Origin: Rhodococcus sp. Leaf278
GTDB lineage: Bacteria; Actinomycetota; Actinomycetes; Mycobacteriales; Mycobacteriaceae
Reading direction: 5' to 3'
DNA length: 64,000 nt
Assembly: GCF_001426085.1 (NCBI RefSeq)
Contig: NZ_LMRR01000001.1
Coordinates: forward strand, 373,539 to 437,538
Below the pieces are notes generated by a model. It was not told where the DNA came from, did no database searches, and saw nothing but the letters and a program-made list of their open reading frames with translations. A program made the position numbers and the translations under genes. Positions 9,492 to 18,911 of the stretch are shown here, in pieces; the first letter of the stretch is position 1; every line of letters begins with the position of its first letter.

Positions 9492-9535
9492 TCGTGCGCG
9501 TTTTGCGTACCTGGAGGGGCGCAAAACGCGCACGA
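9492..9535. repeat. Palindromic dispersed repeat, copy 1
   Basis: Arms TCGTGCGCGTTTTGCG (9492-9507) and its exact complement (9520-9535) flank a 12-base loop. It lies between the end of the cstA/ybdD operon and the alkA start. A related copy, including loop bases when read on the other strand, is at 58493-58536. Here it could also end the upstream minus-strand operon. Confidence 0.8.
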
Positions 9536-9546
9536 GGGCAAAGCCC

Positions 9547-9717
9547 CTAACAGCAGCGTGCCCCTGGATTCCGGTCCGCTTCCGCGTGCCGGTCCTTCCA
9601 GTACTGCCGCACCGTCGGTGGTTCCTGACCCGGATGGTGCCGAGCCAGGTGGGCGACGTACCGGTCGTAATCGTGGTCGCCCATCACCGAGGTGATCCAC
9701 CACCAGAGCCCGCGCAT
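9547..9717 (-). CDS. YbdD/YjiX family small protein (DUF466)
   Basis: 56 aa. The sequence shows MRGLWWWITSVMGDHDYDRY, then YVAHLARHHP, VRQYWKDRH and a C-terminal RCC. This matches the short DUF466 (YbdD/YjiX) proteins that almost always follow cstA-type genes. The ATG at 9717 abuts the cstA TAG stop with no spacer, so expression is coupled. In E. coli, YjiX-type proteins are needed for pyruvate uptake by their CstA-family partner; the role here is inferred from that and from position. Confidence 0.85.
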   Translation of the reverse strand: MRGLWWWITSVMGDHDYDRYVAHLARHHPGQEPPTVRQYWKDRHAEADRNPGARCC

Positions 9718-11991
9718 CTAGTGCGCCGATCCAGGTCTGCGGACGGTGCCCGCGTCGATCAGTTCGTCCCACTCGGCCTGGATCTGCTTCTCGGCGGGGG
9801 TGAGAACGAATCCGGCGGGACCGAAGATCTTCGACGGCACCTCCGGTTCCTCGTTGTCCGGCAGATCGGCTCCACGAACGGCCCTGACACACACGATGAC
9901 TCCGGCAACGACGACGACCAGGACGAGTACCGCGAAGATGATCGACAGCGTGCCCTGGATGAAGGTGTTGCGGATAACGGCATCGATGGCCTCGGGAGTC
10001 TTCGCGCTGCCGAAGCTGCTCAGGCCCTGATCCTTTGCATCACGGAACTGCGAATGCTGGGTCCAGTAACCGATGGCTGGGGTGGAGGAGAAGATCTTCT
10101 GGTACGAGGCCGTCATCGTGACGATGAGGTCCCACGCCAGCGGAACTCCGGGAATCCAGGCCCACTTGTAGAGGCCACGCTTGACGACGATGACCATCAC
10201 CACCGTCAACGCGATCGCTGCGAGCAACTGGTTGGCGATACCGAACAGCGGGAACAGGGTGTTGATTCCGCCGAGGGGGTCGGTGACGCCCATGAGAAGG
10301 ATTGCACCCCAGGCTGCGACGACGATGACGGAGCAGATCCAGGCGCCGGGACGCCAGGACGGGTCCTTGAACTTCTTGGCCGAGGCACCGGGCAGGTTGC
10401 CGATGCTGTCGGAGAGCATGAAGCGTGCGACGCGGGTGCCGGCGTCGACCGTGGTGAGGATGAACAGGGCCTCGAACATGATCGCGAAGTGGTACCAGAA
10501 CGACTTGAGCGATTCGCCGCCGAACACCTGGTGCAGTACCTCGGACATGCCGAACGCGAGTGTCGGTGCGCCGCCGGTGCGCGAGATGATCGATTCCTCG
10601 CCCACATCGGCTGCCGCCTGACTCAGTTCGTTCGCCGAGATGTCGCCGCCGCTCAGTCCCAATCCGTTCACATACGTTGCCGCGGTCTCCGGAGTGCCGC
10701 CGGTCAGCGTCGCCGGTGCGTTCAGCGCGAAGTAGATGTGCTGATCAAGAACGCAGGCGGTGATCAGAGCCATGATGGCGACGAACGACTCGGTGAGCAT
10801 GCCGCCATAGCCGATCATGCGCATCTGCTTTTCCTTCTCGAGCAACTTCGGCGTGGTGCCGGAGGAGATCAGAGCGTGGAAACCGGAGAGTGCGCCGCAG
10901 GCGATGGTGATGAACAGGAACGGGAACAGCGATCCGGCGAATGCCGGGCCGTTGCCCTCGGTGGCGAAACTCGTCATGGCGGGCATCTGAATCTCGGGGC
11001 GCGCGATGAGAATTCCGACGGCCAGCAGGGCGATGGTGCCGACCTTCATGAACGTCGACAGGTAGTCGCGCGGCGCGAGCAACAGCCAGACCGGCAGGAT
11101 GCAGGCGAGCAGGCCGTAGCCGATCAGCAACCAGGCGACGGTGACCTTGGACAGGGTGAACCAGTCTGTGCCCCATTCGGTTTCGGCGACCCAGCCGCCG
11201 GCGACGATGGCGAGCAGCAGCAGGACGACACCGATGAGCGAGACCTCGGTGACGTTGCCCGGTCGCAGGAAGCGCAGGTACACACCCATGAACAGTGCGA
11301 TGGGGATGGTCAGCGCGATCGAGAAGACGCCCCATGGGCTTTCGGCGAGCGCGTTGACGACCACGAGTGCCAGCACTGCGATCAAAATGATCATGATGAC
11401 GAACACCGCGACGAGCGCCGCGGTGCCGCCGACGACACCGAGTTCGTCACGGGCCATTTGGCCGAGGCTGCGGCCGTTGCGACGCGTCGAGATCCACAGC
11501 ACCAGGAAGTCCTGGACGGCACCGGCGAACACGACGCCGATGATGATCCACATCGTGCCGGGTAGGTAGCCCATCTGGGCGGCGAGAACGGGTCCGACGA
11601 GAGGGCCGGCTCCGGCGATCGCGGCGAAGTGATGGCCGAACAGCACCCGACGATCCGTCGGCATGTAGTCCTTGCCGTTTTCCAGTATCTCGGCCGGTGT
11701 CGCCCGGTCGTCACGAGGAAAGACGATCTTGCGTTCGATCAACCTGGCGTAGAAGCGAAACGCGAAGATGTAGGTGCAGACGGCGGCGATCACGAACCAG
11801 ACGGCGTTGGGGTTCTCCCCGCGCACGATGGCGATGATCGTCCACGCGACACCGCCGAGCAGGCCGATCGCGACGAGCATCAGACGCTTGATCGGGGTCA
11901 TCGGATGTGATTCGACGACCCCGACGGGCGGCAGGTCTGGGTCTGTCTTCAGCAGTTCGACGTGCGGATCGTCGGGCGCTTTCAGTGACAT
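9718..11991 (-). CDS. cstA: Carbon starvation protein CstA family pyruvate/peptide transporter
   Basis: 757 aa, strongly hydrophobic, with about 16 or more membrane segments. CstA family blocks are visible: FGHHFAAIAGAGPLVGPVLA, PGTMWIIIGVVFAGAVQDF, GALSGFHALISSGTTPK, and the C-terminal FPLFGIANQLLAAIAL. Family members take up pyruvate or peptides, often under carbon limitation. The ATG at 11991 is preferred because GGAG lies about 9 bases upstream; a GTG 13 codons earlier lacks one. It forms a two-gene unit with the YbdD-like gene. The next gene upstream is the ROK regulator on the same strand, 134 bp away. Confidence 0.93.
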   Translation of the reverse strand: MSLKAPDDPHVELLKTDPDLPPVGVVESHPMTPIKRLMLVAIGLLGGVAWTIIAIVRGENPNAVWFVIAAVCTYIFAFRFYARLIERKIVFPRDDRATPAEILENGKDYMPTDRRVLFGHHFAAIAGAGPLVGPVLAAQMGYLPGTMWIIIGVVFAGAVQDFLVLWISTRRNGRSLGQMARDELGVVGGTAALVAVFVIMIILIAVLALVVVNALAESPWGVFSIALTIPIALFMGVYLRFLRPGNVTEVSLIGVVLLLLAIVAGGWVAETEWGTDWFTLSKVTVAWLLIGYGLLACILPVWLLLAPRDYLSTFMKVGTIALLAVGILIARPEIQMPAMTSFATEGNGPAFAGSLFPFLFITIACGALSGFHALISSGTTPKLLEKEKQMRMIGYGGMLTESFVAIMALITACVLDQHIYFALNAPATLTGGTPETAATYVNGLGLSGGDISANELSQAAADVGEESIISRTGGAPTLAFGMSEVLHQVFGGESLKSFWYHFAIMFEALFILTTVDAGTRVARFMLSDSIGNLPGASAKKFKDPSWRPGAWICSVIVVAAWGAILLMGVTDPLGGINTLFPLFGIANQLLAAIALTVVMVIVVKRGLYKWAWIPGVPLAWDLIVTMTASYQKIFSSTPAIGYWTQHSQFRDAKDQGLSSFGSAKTPEAIDAVIRNTFIQGTLSIIFAVLVLVVVVAGVIVCVRAVRGADLPDNEEPEVPSKIFGPAGFVLTPAEKQIQAEWDELIDAGTVRRPGSAH

Positions 11992-12125
11992 GTGTGGGGT
12001 CTCCAGGATCGCAGGTGTGACTGCGATCACCCTATGTGGGCAGCCGGTGTGCGTCCTCGAATCGACGCATCGCGGTGCGCCCGGCGGTCGCTGGAGTGCG
12101 ACGAACGGAAAATGTGGCCGGGGCG

Positions 12126-13316
12126 TCAGCTGCCGAGAGCGTTGTCGACGGCCCGGGCGCTGAGTACCTGATCCAACACCAGTGCTGCGCTACCGATGAC
12201 GCCCGAGAGGTCGCCGTGCGTGGTCGCCTGGATGGTGAGTGCCTTGGTGGCCAGCGCAGTTGCGTTTCCGTAGACGGTCTCGCGCAGTCCTGCGACGAAG
12301 ATGTCGTAGGCGTTGGCCATGTCGCCGCCGACGATGAGGACCTCGGGGTTGAGTAGATTGACCGCTCCGGCCAGGGTTTCGCCGATGTGTCGTCCACTGT
12401 CACGGATGAGTCTGCGTGCTTCGGGGTCACCGCTGACCGCGAGGTCGACGACACCGCGGATGTGGCCCACTTCTCGGCCCTGCTCGTTGAGTGCGCGGAC
12501 CAGTGCCCAGCCGCCTGCGATGGCCTCCAGGCAGCCGCTGTCGCCGCACCGGCACGCGACCCCTGCGGCGGCTGCGGTCTTGGTGTGGCCGAATTCGCCT
12601 GCAGCGCCCAGTGATCCACGCTGCAGCGCGCCGCCCGCCACGATCCCGGCACCGAGACCCGTCGAGGCTTTGACCAAGAGGGCGTTCTGGAATCGATCTC
12701 GATTGTCCCGACGTTCGGCGAGGACCATCGCGTTGGCGTCGTTGTCGAGAAAGACCGGAGCAGATGTGGTGTCGGCGAAGTACGGGGCCAGCGGCACTCC
12801 GTCCCAGCCGTGCATGATCGGTGAGTCCAGGCTGCAGCCGCGTGCTGTGTCGGCGGTGCCAGGGATGGACAGGCCGACGCCGAGGATGCGATGTTCGGTT
12901 CGGTGCGATTCGTCGAGCAATGCCTGCAAGCGCTTGGTGATCTGCGGCATCAGCTCGTTCGGCCCGATGCCGATTTCCTGATCGACGGTATCGCCGGCGA
13001 GGAATTCTCCACCGAGAGTGAAGACGCCGAGTTGCGAGCGGCTGCGTCCGATCGCAGCGGCGAGCACGACACCAGCGTCGACGTCGAAGGACAATCGCGC
13101 CGGGGGACGTCCACCCGTCGACTGCGTGTCCTCGGTTTCGATGATCAAGCCGAGTCCGGCGAGTGCGGCGACACGGGAGGCGACGGCCGACCGCGACAGT
13201 CCGGTGATGCGGCCCAATTCGGCACGGGTATCGGCTTCGCCGTCGCGAACCAGCGCAAAGATCTCACCTGCGGTCGCAGGTGGAGCGCTCAGGCGCGGCA
13301 TCGACATATACGCCAT
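12126..13316 (-). CDS. ROK family transcriptional regulator (NagC/XylR type)
   Basis: 396 aa. An N-terminal winged HTH (residues about 15-70; RAELGRITGLSRSAVASRV) is followed by the sugar-kinase-like ROK domain. The domain has the ROK signature GLGAGIVAGGALQRGSLGAAGEFGH and the zinc motif CRCGDSGCLEAIAGG. ROK regulators respond to sugars or sugar phosphates. It is divergent from edd across 133 bp that contain the edd promoter and inverted repeats, so control of edd-eda is the natural inference. It could also act on cstA downstream. The effector is unknown. Confidence 0.88.
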   Translation of the reverse strand: MAYMSMPRLSAPPATAGEIFALVRDGEADTRAELGRITGLSRSAVASRVAALAGLGLIIETEDTQSTGGRPPARLSFDVDAGVVLAAAIGRSRSQLGVFTLGGEFLAGDTVDQEIGIGPNELMPQITKRLQALLDESHRTEHRILGVGLSIPGTADTARGCSLDSPIMHGWDGVPLAPYFADTTSAPVFLDNDANAMVLAERRDNRDRFQNALLVKASTGLGAGIVAGGALQRGSLGAAGEFGHTKTAAAAGVACRCGDSGCLEAIAGGWALVRALNEQGREVGHIRGVVDLAVSGDPEARRLIRDSGRHIGETLAGAVNLLNPEVLIVGGDMANAYDIFVAGLRETVYGNATALATKALTIQATTHGDLSGVIGSAALVLDQVLSARAVDNALGS

Positions 13317-13388
13317 TCAACCAACTGGCAACTTCTACGGCAACACCCTAAGAACTGCTACTTAGAACTTCAAAAAACATAAGTTGGG

Positions 13389-13417
13389 TTGCTGATGGAC
13401 TTAACGGGCTTTAGGCT
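13389..13417 (+). promoter_or_regulatory. Candidate edd promoter with adjacent inverted repeats
   Basis: TTGCTG (13389-13394) and TAGGCT (13412-13417) have a 17-bp spacing and resemble -35 and -10 elements for edd, 33 bases before its ATG. Just upstream are CTAAG/CTTAG arms (13348-13352 and 13361-13365) and an AACTT/AAGTT pair around an A-rich spacer. They are candidate operator half-sites for the divergent ROK regulator. This is inference from position only. Confidence 0.35.
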
Positions 13418-13449
13418 GGGGCGTGAGAGACCGAACATCGGAGATACTC

Positions 13450-15273
13450 ATGGACACACTTCATCCGGTCCTGCGTCAGGTCACCGACCACATCGCAGAC
13501 CGCAGCCAATCCGGCCGCACCGCATATCTCGCTCGAATCGCTGCCGCCGGTGATCAGGGCCCGGCCCGTGGCCGACTCGCCTGCGCCAACATCGCCCACG
13601 GCTTCGCGGCCTCCGGCAAGGCCGACAAGCAAGCGCTGCGCGGCATGGTCAAGCCCAACATTGCGATCGTCTCCGCCTACAACGACATGCTCTCGGCGCA
13701 CAAGCCGTTCGAGACCTACCCGGCCGTGCTGAAGAAGTCGGTCATCGACGCCGGCGGCATCGCGCAGTTCGCCGGTGGCGTCCCCGCTATGTGCGACGGC
13801 ATCACGCAGGGCCGCGACGGCATGCAGCTGTCTCTGTTCAGTCGGGACATCATCGCGATGTCGACAGCAATTGCGTTGTCCCACGACATGTTCGACGCTA
13901 CCCTGATGCTCGGCGTGTGCGACAAGATCGTCCCCGGAATGCTCATCGGCGCACTGAGTTTCGGCCATCTTCCTGCGGTGTTCGTGCCCGCCGGCCCGAT
14001 GACGTCCGGTCTTCCCAACGGCGAGAAGGCAAAAGCTCGTCAGTTGTACGCCGAGGGCAAGGTGGGCCGGGAGGCTCTGTTGGACGCCGAGGCCGCGTCG
14101 TATCACGGCAGTGGCACGTGCACGTTCTTCGGAACGGCCAATTCCAACCAGCTGCTCATGGAGGTCATGGGTCTGCATCTGCCCGGCTCGTCGTTCGTCA
14201 ACCCCGGAACCGCGATGCGCGACGCGCTCACCCGCGAGGCCGCCCATGTCGTCACCGGTCTGACGTCCCTCGGAGACAACTACACCCCGGTGGGAGAGGT
14301 CGTCGATGTCAAGTCGATCGTCAACGGCTGCGTCGCACTGCTGGCCACCGGCGGCTCGACCAATCACACAATGCACCTCGTTGCCATCGCGAAAGCTGCC
14401 GGTATCACGCTGACGTGGCAGGACCTGTCCGATCTGTCGGCCGTGGTGCCGCTGATGGCCCGGATCTACCCGAACGGCAAAGCCGACGTGAATCACTTCC
14501 ACGCGGCCGGTGGACTCGGGTTCGTCATCGGGTCTCTGCTCGACGCCGGGTTGATGCACGAGGATGTGAAAACCGTTGCCGGGCAGGGCCTGCGGCGCTA
14601 CACGCAAGAGCCCAAGCTCGACGGCGACGGGGTGATGTGGCAGGACGGTACTCGGATGAGCCACGACGACAGCGTGTTACGTGGTGCGAACGAGCCGTTC
14701 AGTGCCGACGGCGGACTGAAGATGCTGACCGGACCGATCGGAAAATGTGTCATCAAGACTTCTGCCCTGGCACCCGAACACCGCGTGGTCACCGGACCGG
14801 CGCGAGTGTTCGACGATCAAGCCGACTTCCTCGAAGCGTTCGACGCCGGGCTTCTCGACGGCGACTTCGTTGCCGTGCTGCGTTATCAGGGCCCGCAGGC
14901 GAACGGCATGCCCGAGTTGCACAAGCTCACTCCGGCTCTCGGAATTCTGCAGGACAAGGGACGGTCCGTCGCGCTGATCACGGACGGCCGGATGTCCGGT
15001 GCCTCCGGCAAAGTCGCTGCGGCAATTCACCTCACGCCCGAGGCCGCGAGTGGGGGACCGATTGGGAAAATTCTCGACGGTGACATCATCACCCTCGACT
15101 CTCTCGACGGCACGTTGTCGATCGACGTACCGCTCGACGAGTTCGAGGCTCGACCGGTCACCGGTCGAGTGTTGGACGCCGACGAGTGGTCCAGCACCGG
15201 TCGTGACCTGTTCTCGGGCATGCGTGCGCTCGTCGGCCCCGCCGACGAGGGTGCCATGTTCGTCATGCGCTGA
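13450..15273 (+). CDS. edd: Phosphogluconate dehydratase (Entner-Doudoroff)
   Basis: 607 aa, the normal Edd length. It converts 6-phosphogluconate to 2-keto-3-deoxy-6-phosphogluconate using a [4Fe-4S] cluster. IlvD/Edd blocks are visible: [54 protein letters not shown] (cluster Cys) and [12 protein letters not shown]. The ATG at 13450 follows GGAG by about 8 bases; an in-frame GTG nine codons earlier is close to the predicted transcription start. It is followed by eda after 30 bp, so the two enzymes of the pathway form one operon. Confidence 0.95.
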   Translation: MDTLHPVLRQVTDHIADRSQSGRTAYLARIAAAGDQGPARGRLACANIAHGFAASGKADKQALRGMVKPNIAIVSAYNDMLSAHKPFETYPAVLKKSVIDAGGIAQFAGGVPAMCDGITQGRDGMQLSLFSRDIIAMSTAIALSHDMFDATLMLGVCDKIVPGMLIGALSFGHLPAVFVPAGPMTSGLPNGEKAKARQLYAEGKVGREALLDAEAASYHGSGTCTFFGTANSNQLLMEVMGLHLPGSSFVNPGTAMRDALTREAAHVVTGLTSLGDNYTPVGEVVDVKSIVNGCVALLATGGSTNHTMHLVAIAKAAGITLTWQDLSDLSAVVPLMARIYPNGKADVNHFHAAGGLGFVIGSLLDAGLMHEDVKTVAGQGLRRYTQEPKLDGDGVMWQDGTRMSHDDSVLRGANEPFSADGGLKMLTGPIGKCVIKTSALAPEHRVVTGPARVFDDQADFLEAFDAGLLDGDFVAVLRYQGPQANGMPELHKLTPALGILQDKGRSVALITDGRMSGASGKVAAAIHLTPEAASGGPIGKILDGDIITLDSLDGTLSIDVPLDEFEARPVTGRVLDADEWSSTGRDLFSGMRALVGPADEGAMFVMR

Positions 15274-15303
15274 GCCCCCACAACTCCGAACAAAGGTAGA
15301 AAC

Positions 15304-15921
15304 GTGACTGCATCTCTGCTCGACCGCGTACCCGTCATCCCCGTGGTCGTCATCGAGAACCTCGATCATGCTGTTCCTATCGCTCGTGCCCTGGTGGCGG
15401 GAGGAGTGCCCGTCATCGAGCTGACGTTGCGGACTCCGGTGGCACTCGACGCCATCGAGCGCATCGCGGCGGAAGTCCCCGAAATCCTCGTCGGCGCAGG
15501 CACGATCATCACTCCCGGCCAGGCCAAGCAGGCCGCCGACGCGGGTGCTCAATTCCTGGTCTCGCCCGGTTGCACGCCGTCCCTGACGAAGGCCATGCGA
15601 GACACCGGACTACCGCATTTGCCCGGTGCCGCAACAGTGTCCGAGGTGCTCACGCTGCTCGAAGCCGGCTACACCGAGCTCAAGTTCTTTCCGGCCGAGG
15701 CATCCGGCGGCGCGAACTTCTTGAAGTCGATCCACTCGCCTATCCCGGCGGCACGATTCTGCCCGACGGGTGGAATCTCCACCGCCAATGCCTCGGCGTA
15801 CCTGGCGCTGCCGAACGTCGGATGCGTCGGCGGATCGTGGCTCATTCCGGCCGCGGCTGTCGCAGAACAAGATTGGGATTCAATCGTCGCTCTTGCGGCA
15901 GCCACGGCCGAACTGGTCTGA
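15304..15921 (+). CDS. eda: KDPG aldolase (2-dehydro-3-deoxyphosphogluconate aldolase)
   Basis: 205 aa, full length. It cleaves 2-keto-3-deoxy-6-phosphogluconate to pyruvate and glyceraldehyde 3-phosphate. The catalytic Glu39 lies in VIELTLRT, and the Schiff-base Lys127 in ELKFFPAE. The phosphate-binding strand is FCPTGGIS. The GTG at 15304 is preceded by AAAGG. It is the second gene of the edd-eda operon. Confidence 0.95.
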   Translation: MTASLLDRVPVIPVVVIENLDHAVPIARALVAGGVPVIELTLRTPVALDAIERIAAEVPEILVGAGTIITPGQAKQAADAGAQFLVSPGCTPSLTKAMRDTGLPHLPGAATVSEVLTLLEAGYTELKFFPAEASGGANFLKSIHSPIPAARFCPTGGISTANASAYLALPNVGCVGGSWLIPAAAVAEQDWDSIVALAAATAELV

Positions 15922-16005
15922 GATTCCCCCTCCTCCGAGGGAACCAGACGTGACGATGCGGCGTCCTACTGGTTGTCCGTCATCGAACAATCGGGGGAGA
16001 TTCTC

Positions 16006-16338
16006 ATGTCAGGTCCGTACGAGCAACCGTTCCCAGCCGCACAACCGTTCCCAGCCGCACAGCCGTTTCCACCTGCGCAGCCCTATATCCAAACGCCCAC
16101 CCTGCCGTCCTCGAACGCAGGCTGGGCCGTCGTGGCCATCATCTTCTTCTGGCCGCTGGCCATTCCCGCGTTCAACCATGCACTGAAGGTGCACCCGCTG
16201 TGGATGATGGGAGACGTTCAGGGAGCAGAGTATTCGTCGAGTCGCGCCGCGTTCTTCGGGAAGCTGTCGCTGATCATCTTCGGTGCCTTTATCGTTCTCT
16301 ACCTTGCGTTCATCGGCTTGGTCGTCTCGACCATGTGA
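16006..16338 (+). CDS. CD225/dispanin family membrane protein with Pro-rich N-terminal repeats
   Basis: 110 aa. The N-terminus is a tandem repeat of QPFPAA-type units (three or four copies, residues about 6-25), low-complexity and Pro/Gln-rich. Then comes the two-segment CD225 fold: WAVVAIIFFWPLAIPAFNHA, a polar loop ALKVHPLWMMGDVQGAEY with SSRAA, and FFGKLSLIIFGAFIVLYLAF. The ATG at 16006 follows GGGGGAGA. Bacterial dispanins are common in actinobacteria but mostly uncharacterised; interferon-induced IFITM proteins are distant relatives. There is no clear operon partner. Confidence 0.82.
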   Translation: MSGPYEQPFPAAQPFPAAQPFPPAQPYIQTPTLPSSNAGWAVVAIIFFWPLAIPAFNHALKVHPLWMMGDVQGAEYSSSRAAFFGKLSLIIFGAFIVLYLAFIGLVVSTM

Positions 16339-16360
16339 CGGGTCGGCGGCGGATCACTGC

Positions 16361-17131
16361 TCACCCGCGGGTGACCGAGATGCCGCCGTCGACGTACAGG
16401 GTCGTTCCGTGAACCATCGCGGCGTTGTCCGAAACCAGAAACAGCACACCGTCGGCGATGTCCTGCGGAGAGAGCACTGTGCCCGCCGGTGTGCCGGCAG
16501 TCATGGCGTCGAGAACTCGACGAGCATCCTCGTTGCCCGGGGTGAGAGTTGCCCCGGGTGCGAGCGCGTTCACTCGCACGCCGTGTGGTCCGAACTCGGC
16601 GGCCCAGCTGCGGGTGAGCTGTTCGTCTGCGGCTTTGGTGGCGGAGTACATCGCGGCGAACGGGCTGCCCATCGTGGCCATCCACGACCCGATGTTGACG
16701 ATGACTCCAGTGCCCCGCTCGGCCATGGCCGGGGCCAGCGCGCCGACGAGCACGTGTGGGGCCCGTACGTTGACGGCAAGCATGGCGTCGAGCTGGTCGT
16801 CGGGCAGGTCGGCCGTCGAGGTGGCCGGATAGATGCCGGCGTTGTTGACGAGAATGTCGACGCGGCCGCTGAGAGCGTCGGTGCTGCGGGCGGCGAAGTC
16901 GCGGAGCTCCTGGTAGTTGCCCGAGAGATCGACGTCGATGAAGGTCGCAGTGCCGCCTGCTTCTGTGATGCGGTGCGCCAGGGCCTTTCCGCGCTCGGCA
17001 TCGCGGCCGCTGACGACCACTGATGCCCCCTGGGCGGCGAGAGTGAGTGCGATGGCAGCACCGATCCCACTGGTCGATCCGGTGACGACGGCGGTGCGTC
17101 CGAGGAGCTGGGATGAAGTAGAAGATGTCAT
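16361..17131 (-). CDS. SDR family oxidoreductase
   Basis: 256 aa classical short-chain dehydrogenase. The cofactor motif TGSTSGIGAA is at the N-terminus, followed by NNAG, the catalytic Ser in GSWMA, YxxxK in YSATKAADEQ, and the C-terminal VDGGISVT. It is expected to use NAD(P)H on an alcohol or ketone; the substrate is unknown. It is divergent from the MmyB-type regulator over 102 bp. That pairing is common, and the regulator probably controls this gene. Confidence 0.9.
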   Translation of the reverse strand: MTSSTSSQLLGRTAVVTGSTSGIGAAIALTLAAQGASVVVSGRDAERGKALAHRITEAGGTATFIDVDLSGNYQELRDFAARSTDALSGRVDILVNNAGIYPATSTADLPDDQLDAMLAVNVRAPHVLVGALAPAMAERGTGVIVNIGSWMATMGSPFAAMYSATKAADEQLTRSWAAEFGPHGVRVNALAPGATLTPGNEDARRVLDAMTAGTPAGTVLSPQDIADGVLFLVSDNAAMVHGTTLYVDGGISVTRG

Positions 17132-17233
17132 GACGCCATGTCTACGGTCGGTCGAGGCCGTGAACCAGGCGTCGTTCTGCCTAGGTCTGTCATGACCAGG
17201 TTGGCGATCGCCCGTGTGGTTACTGTGGAATTC

Positions 17234-18070
17234 GTGAACAAGGACAGGTCCGCTCTCAGCGCGTTTCTGCGTGATCGGCGCGATCGCATGACCCCGATCG
17301 AGGCTGGGATTCCTACGTATCCCGGTGCCCGACGGGTGCCTGGGCTTCGGCGAGAAGAGCTGGCGTCGCTGGCCGGAGTGAGTCCGGATTATTACAGCAA
17401 ACTCGAACAGGGTCGCCAGGCCAACGTCTCACCCGAGGTGCTGCGGGCAATCGCCGGTGCGTTGAAGCTCGATGAAGTCGAGTGTGCGCATCTACTCGAT
17501 CTCGCGTCCCCGGCTGTGCCCACCGAGGACGTTGCGCAGCTACCGAATCCGGGTCTGCTTCAGGTCATGAAAACCCTCGACCACGTTCCGGTGATTCTGC
17601 TCGGGCGCAACGGGGTGATCCTGGCCGGCAACTCGCTGGTTCGATCCGTTCTGAGTCTGCAACCGTCCGCTGATCGCTCGTTGTTCCACTATCTCTTTCG
17701 CAATCCCATCGCCCGTGAGCGAATCGTCAATTGGTCGCAGTTCGCGGCGGCCTCGGTTGCGGCGCTGCGTCGCGATCTTGCTCGTCGACCGGGAGACCCG
17801 ACCTTGAGTGCGATGATCGACGAATTACGTTCATCGGAGCCGTGTTTCGAGCAATGGTGGTCCGATCACGAGGTCGCCGAATTTGCAGGCGCAACCAAGA
17901 TCATTCAGCATCCCGCGGCAGGCACCCTGCAATTCGGGATCGAGTTTCTGACGTCGCCGAGCGCACCGGATCAAAGTCTGATCGTCTACACAGTCGAGGA
18001 AGGATCGAGCACGGCGAAAGTCCTGCCGATCCTGGCGAGCTGGGACCCGAGTTCGGCGATCACCTCTTGA
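17234..18070 (+). CDS. XRE family regulator with MmyB-like ligand-binding domain
   Basis: 278 aa. The N-terminal HTH (residues about 3-80) shows RRVPGLRREELASLAGVSPD followed by YYSKLEQGR, typical of the MmyB subgroup of XRE regulators. The rest is a PAS-like ligand domain (VILLGRNGVILAGNSLVRSV onward). GTG at 17234 is chosen because it begins at the conserved N-terminus; an ATG at 17192 is in frame. MmyB regulators usually sit next to and control an SDR or similar enzyme, as here with the divergent gene. Confidence 0.88.
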   Translation: MNKDRSALSAFLRDRRDRMTPIEAGIPTYPGARRVPGLRREELASLAGVSPDYYSKLEQGRQANVSPEVLRAIAGALKLDEVECAHLLDLASPAVPTEDVAQLPNPGLLQVMKTLDHVPVILLGRNGVILAGNSLVRSVLSLQPSADRSLFHYLFRNPIARERIVNWSQFAAASVAALRRDLARRPGDPTLSAMIDELRSSEPCFEQWWSDHEVAEFAGATKIIQHPAAGTLQFGIEFLTSPSAPDQSLIVYTVEEGSSTAKVLPILASWDPSSAITS

Positions 18071-18104
18071 CCTGAACAACGCTCGAGGTTTTAGCGTCGT
18101 AGCC

Positions 18105-18899
18105 ATGGACACACGCGGACTCGGCACAATCGGCATTTCCATCGACGTGTCACCGTCGTATCTCGACGATGCACGCGCGTTGGAATCACTCGGATTCACC
18201 TCGTTGTGGCTGCCGGGTGGGCAGATCGATCGGCTCGGCAGGCTGGCCGATCTGGTTCACGCGACCGAGACCGCCACCATCGTTCCGGCAATCGTGCCGG
18301 TCGATGTGTACTCGCCTGCGCAGGCCGGTGGACTGTTCGACGAGCTCTCGGGCACCGGTCGATTCGTCCTCGGCCTGGGCGGACCGCAGAGTGCTCGGCC
18401 TCTGGCCGGGTTGGGGAAGTACCTCGACGAGCTCGAGGTCCCCACCGATCACCTTCTGCTCGCAGCGCTCGGTCCGAAGAAATTGGAGATGGCGCGGGAC
18501 CGTGCTGCCGGTGCAATCGGGTTACTGGTGACGCCTGACTGGACGGCGCATACGCGCGGTGCACTCGGTGAGTCGACGCTGGTGGTCGACCAGTTCGTCG
18601 TGGTCGAGTCCGATCCGGATCGAGCCCGCGCCGCAGCTAGGGAGCCACTGAGCTTTCTCGCGACAGTCCCGGGCTATCGCCAGAACTTCCTGCGGATGGG
18701 CTTCACCGAGGCCGATGTCGACGAGCTCAGCGACCGACTGGTCGACGGCCTGGTGGTGTGGGGGAGCATCGACGACATTGCCGAGAGGGTGGCCGCCCAC
18801 CACGCTGCCGGCGCAGATCACGTGGTTCTCGCGCCCCTGGGTGCGTCGAGTATCGACGCTGGCCGGGCACTGTCCGAACTGGTGGCGACGTCAAAGTAG
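18105..18899 (+). CDS. TIGR03620-type F420-dependent LLM class oxidoreductase
   Basis: 264 aa luciferase-like monooxygenase fold. Visible blocks are LGFTSLWLPGGQ, FVLGLGGPQSARPLAGLGKY and the C-terminal GSIDDIAERVAAHHAAGADH. This matches the shorter LLM subgroup predicted to use coenzyme F420; F420 synthesis is encoded in the same window (fbiC). The substrate is unknown. It ends 12 bp before ychF on the same strand, so they may be co-transcribed. Confidence 0.85.
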   Translation: MDTRGLGTIGISIDVSPSYLDDARALESLGFTSLWLPGGQIDRLGRLADLVHATETATIVPAIVPVDVYSPAQAGGLFDELSGTGRFVLGLGGPQSARPLAGLGKYLDELEVPTDHLLLAALGPKKLEMARDRAAGAIGLLVTPDWTAHTRGALGESTLVVDQFVVVESDPDRARAAAREPLSFLATVPGYRQNFLRMGFTEADVDELSDRLVDGLVVWGSIDDIAERVAAHHAAGADHVVLAPLGASSIDAGRALSELVATSK

Positions 18900-18911
18900 A
18901 CTCCATAGACC

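Noticed and set aside
9361..11565. 734-codon plus-strand frame opposite cstA
   Set aside because: Asp/Glu/His/Arg-rich composition is typical of the antisense of a high-GC membrane-protein gene; the minus strand is an unmistakable CstA.
17160..17215. Partial inverted repeat (CCTAGGTC/GACCAGG) between the SDR and its divergent regulator
   Set aside because: Arms match only over about four central bases on each side with other mismatches; too weak to call an operator.
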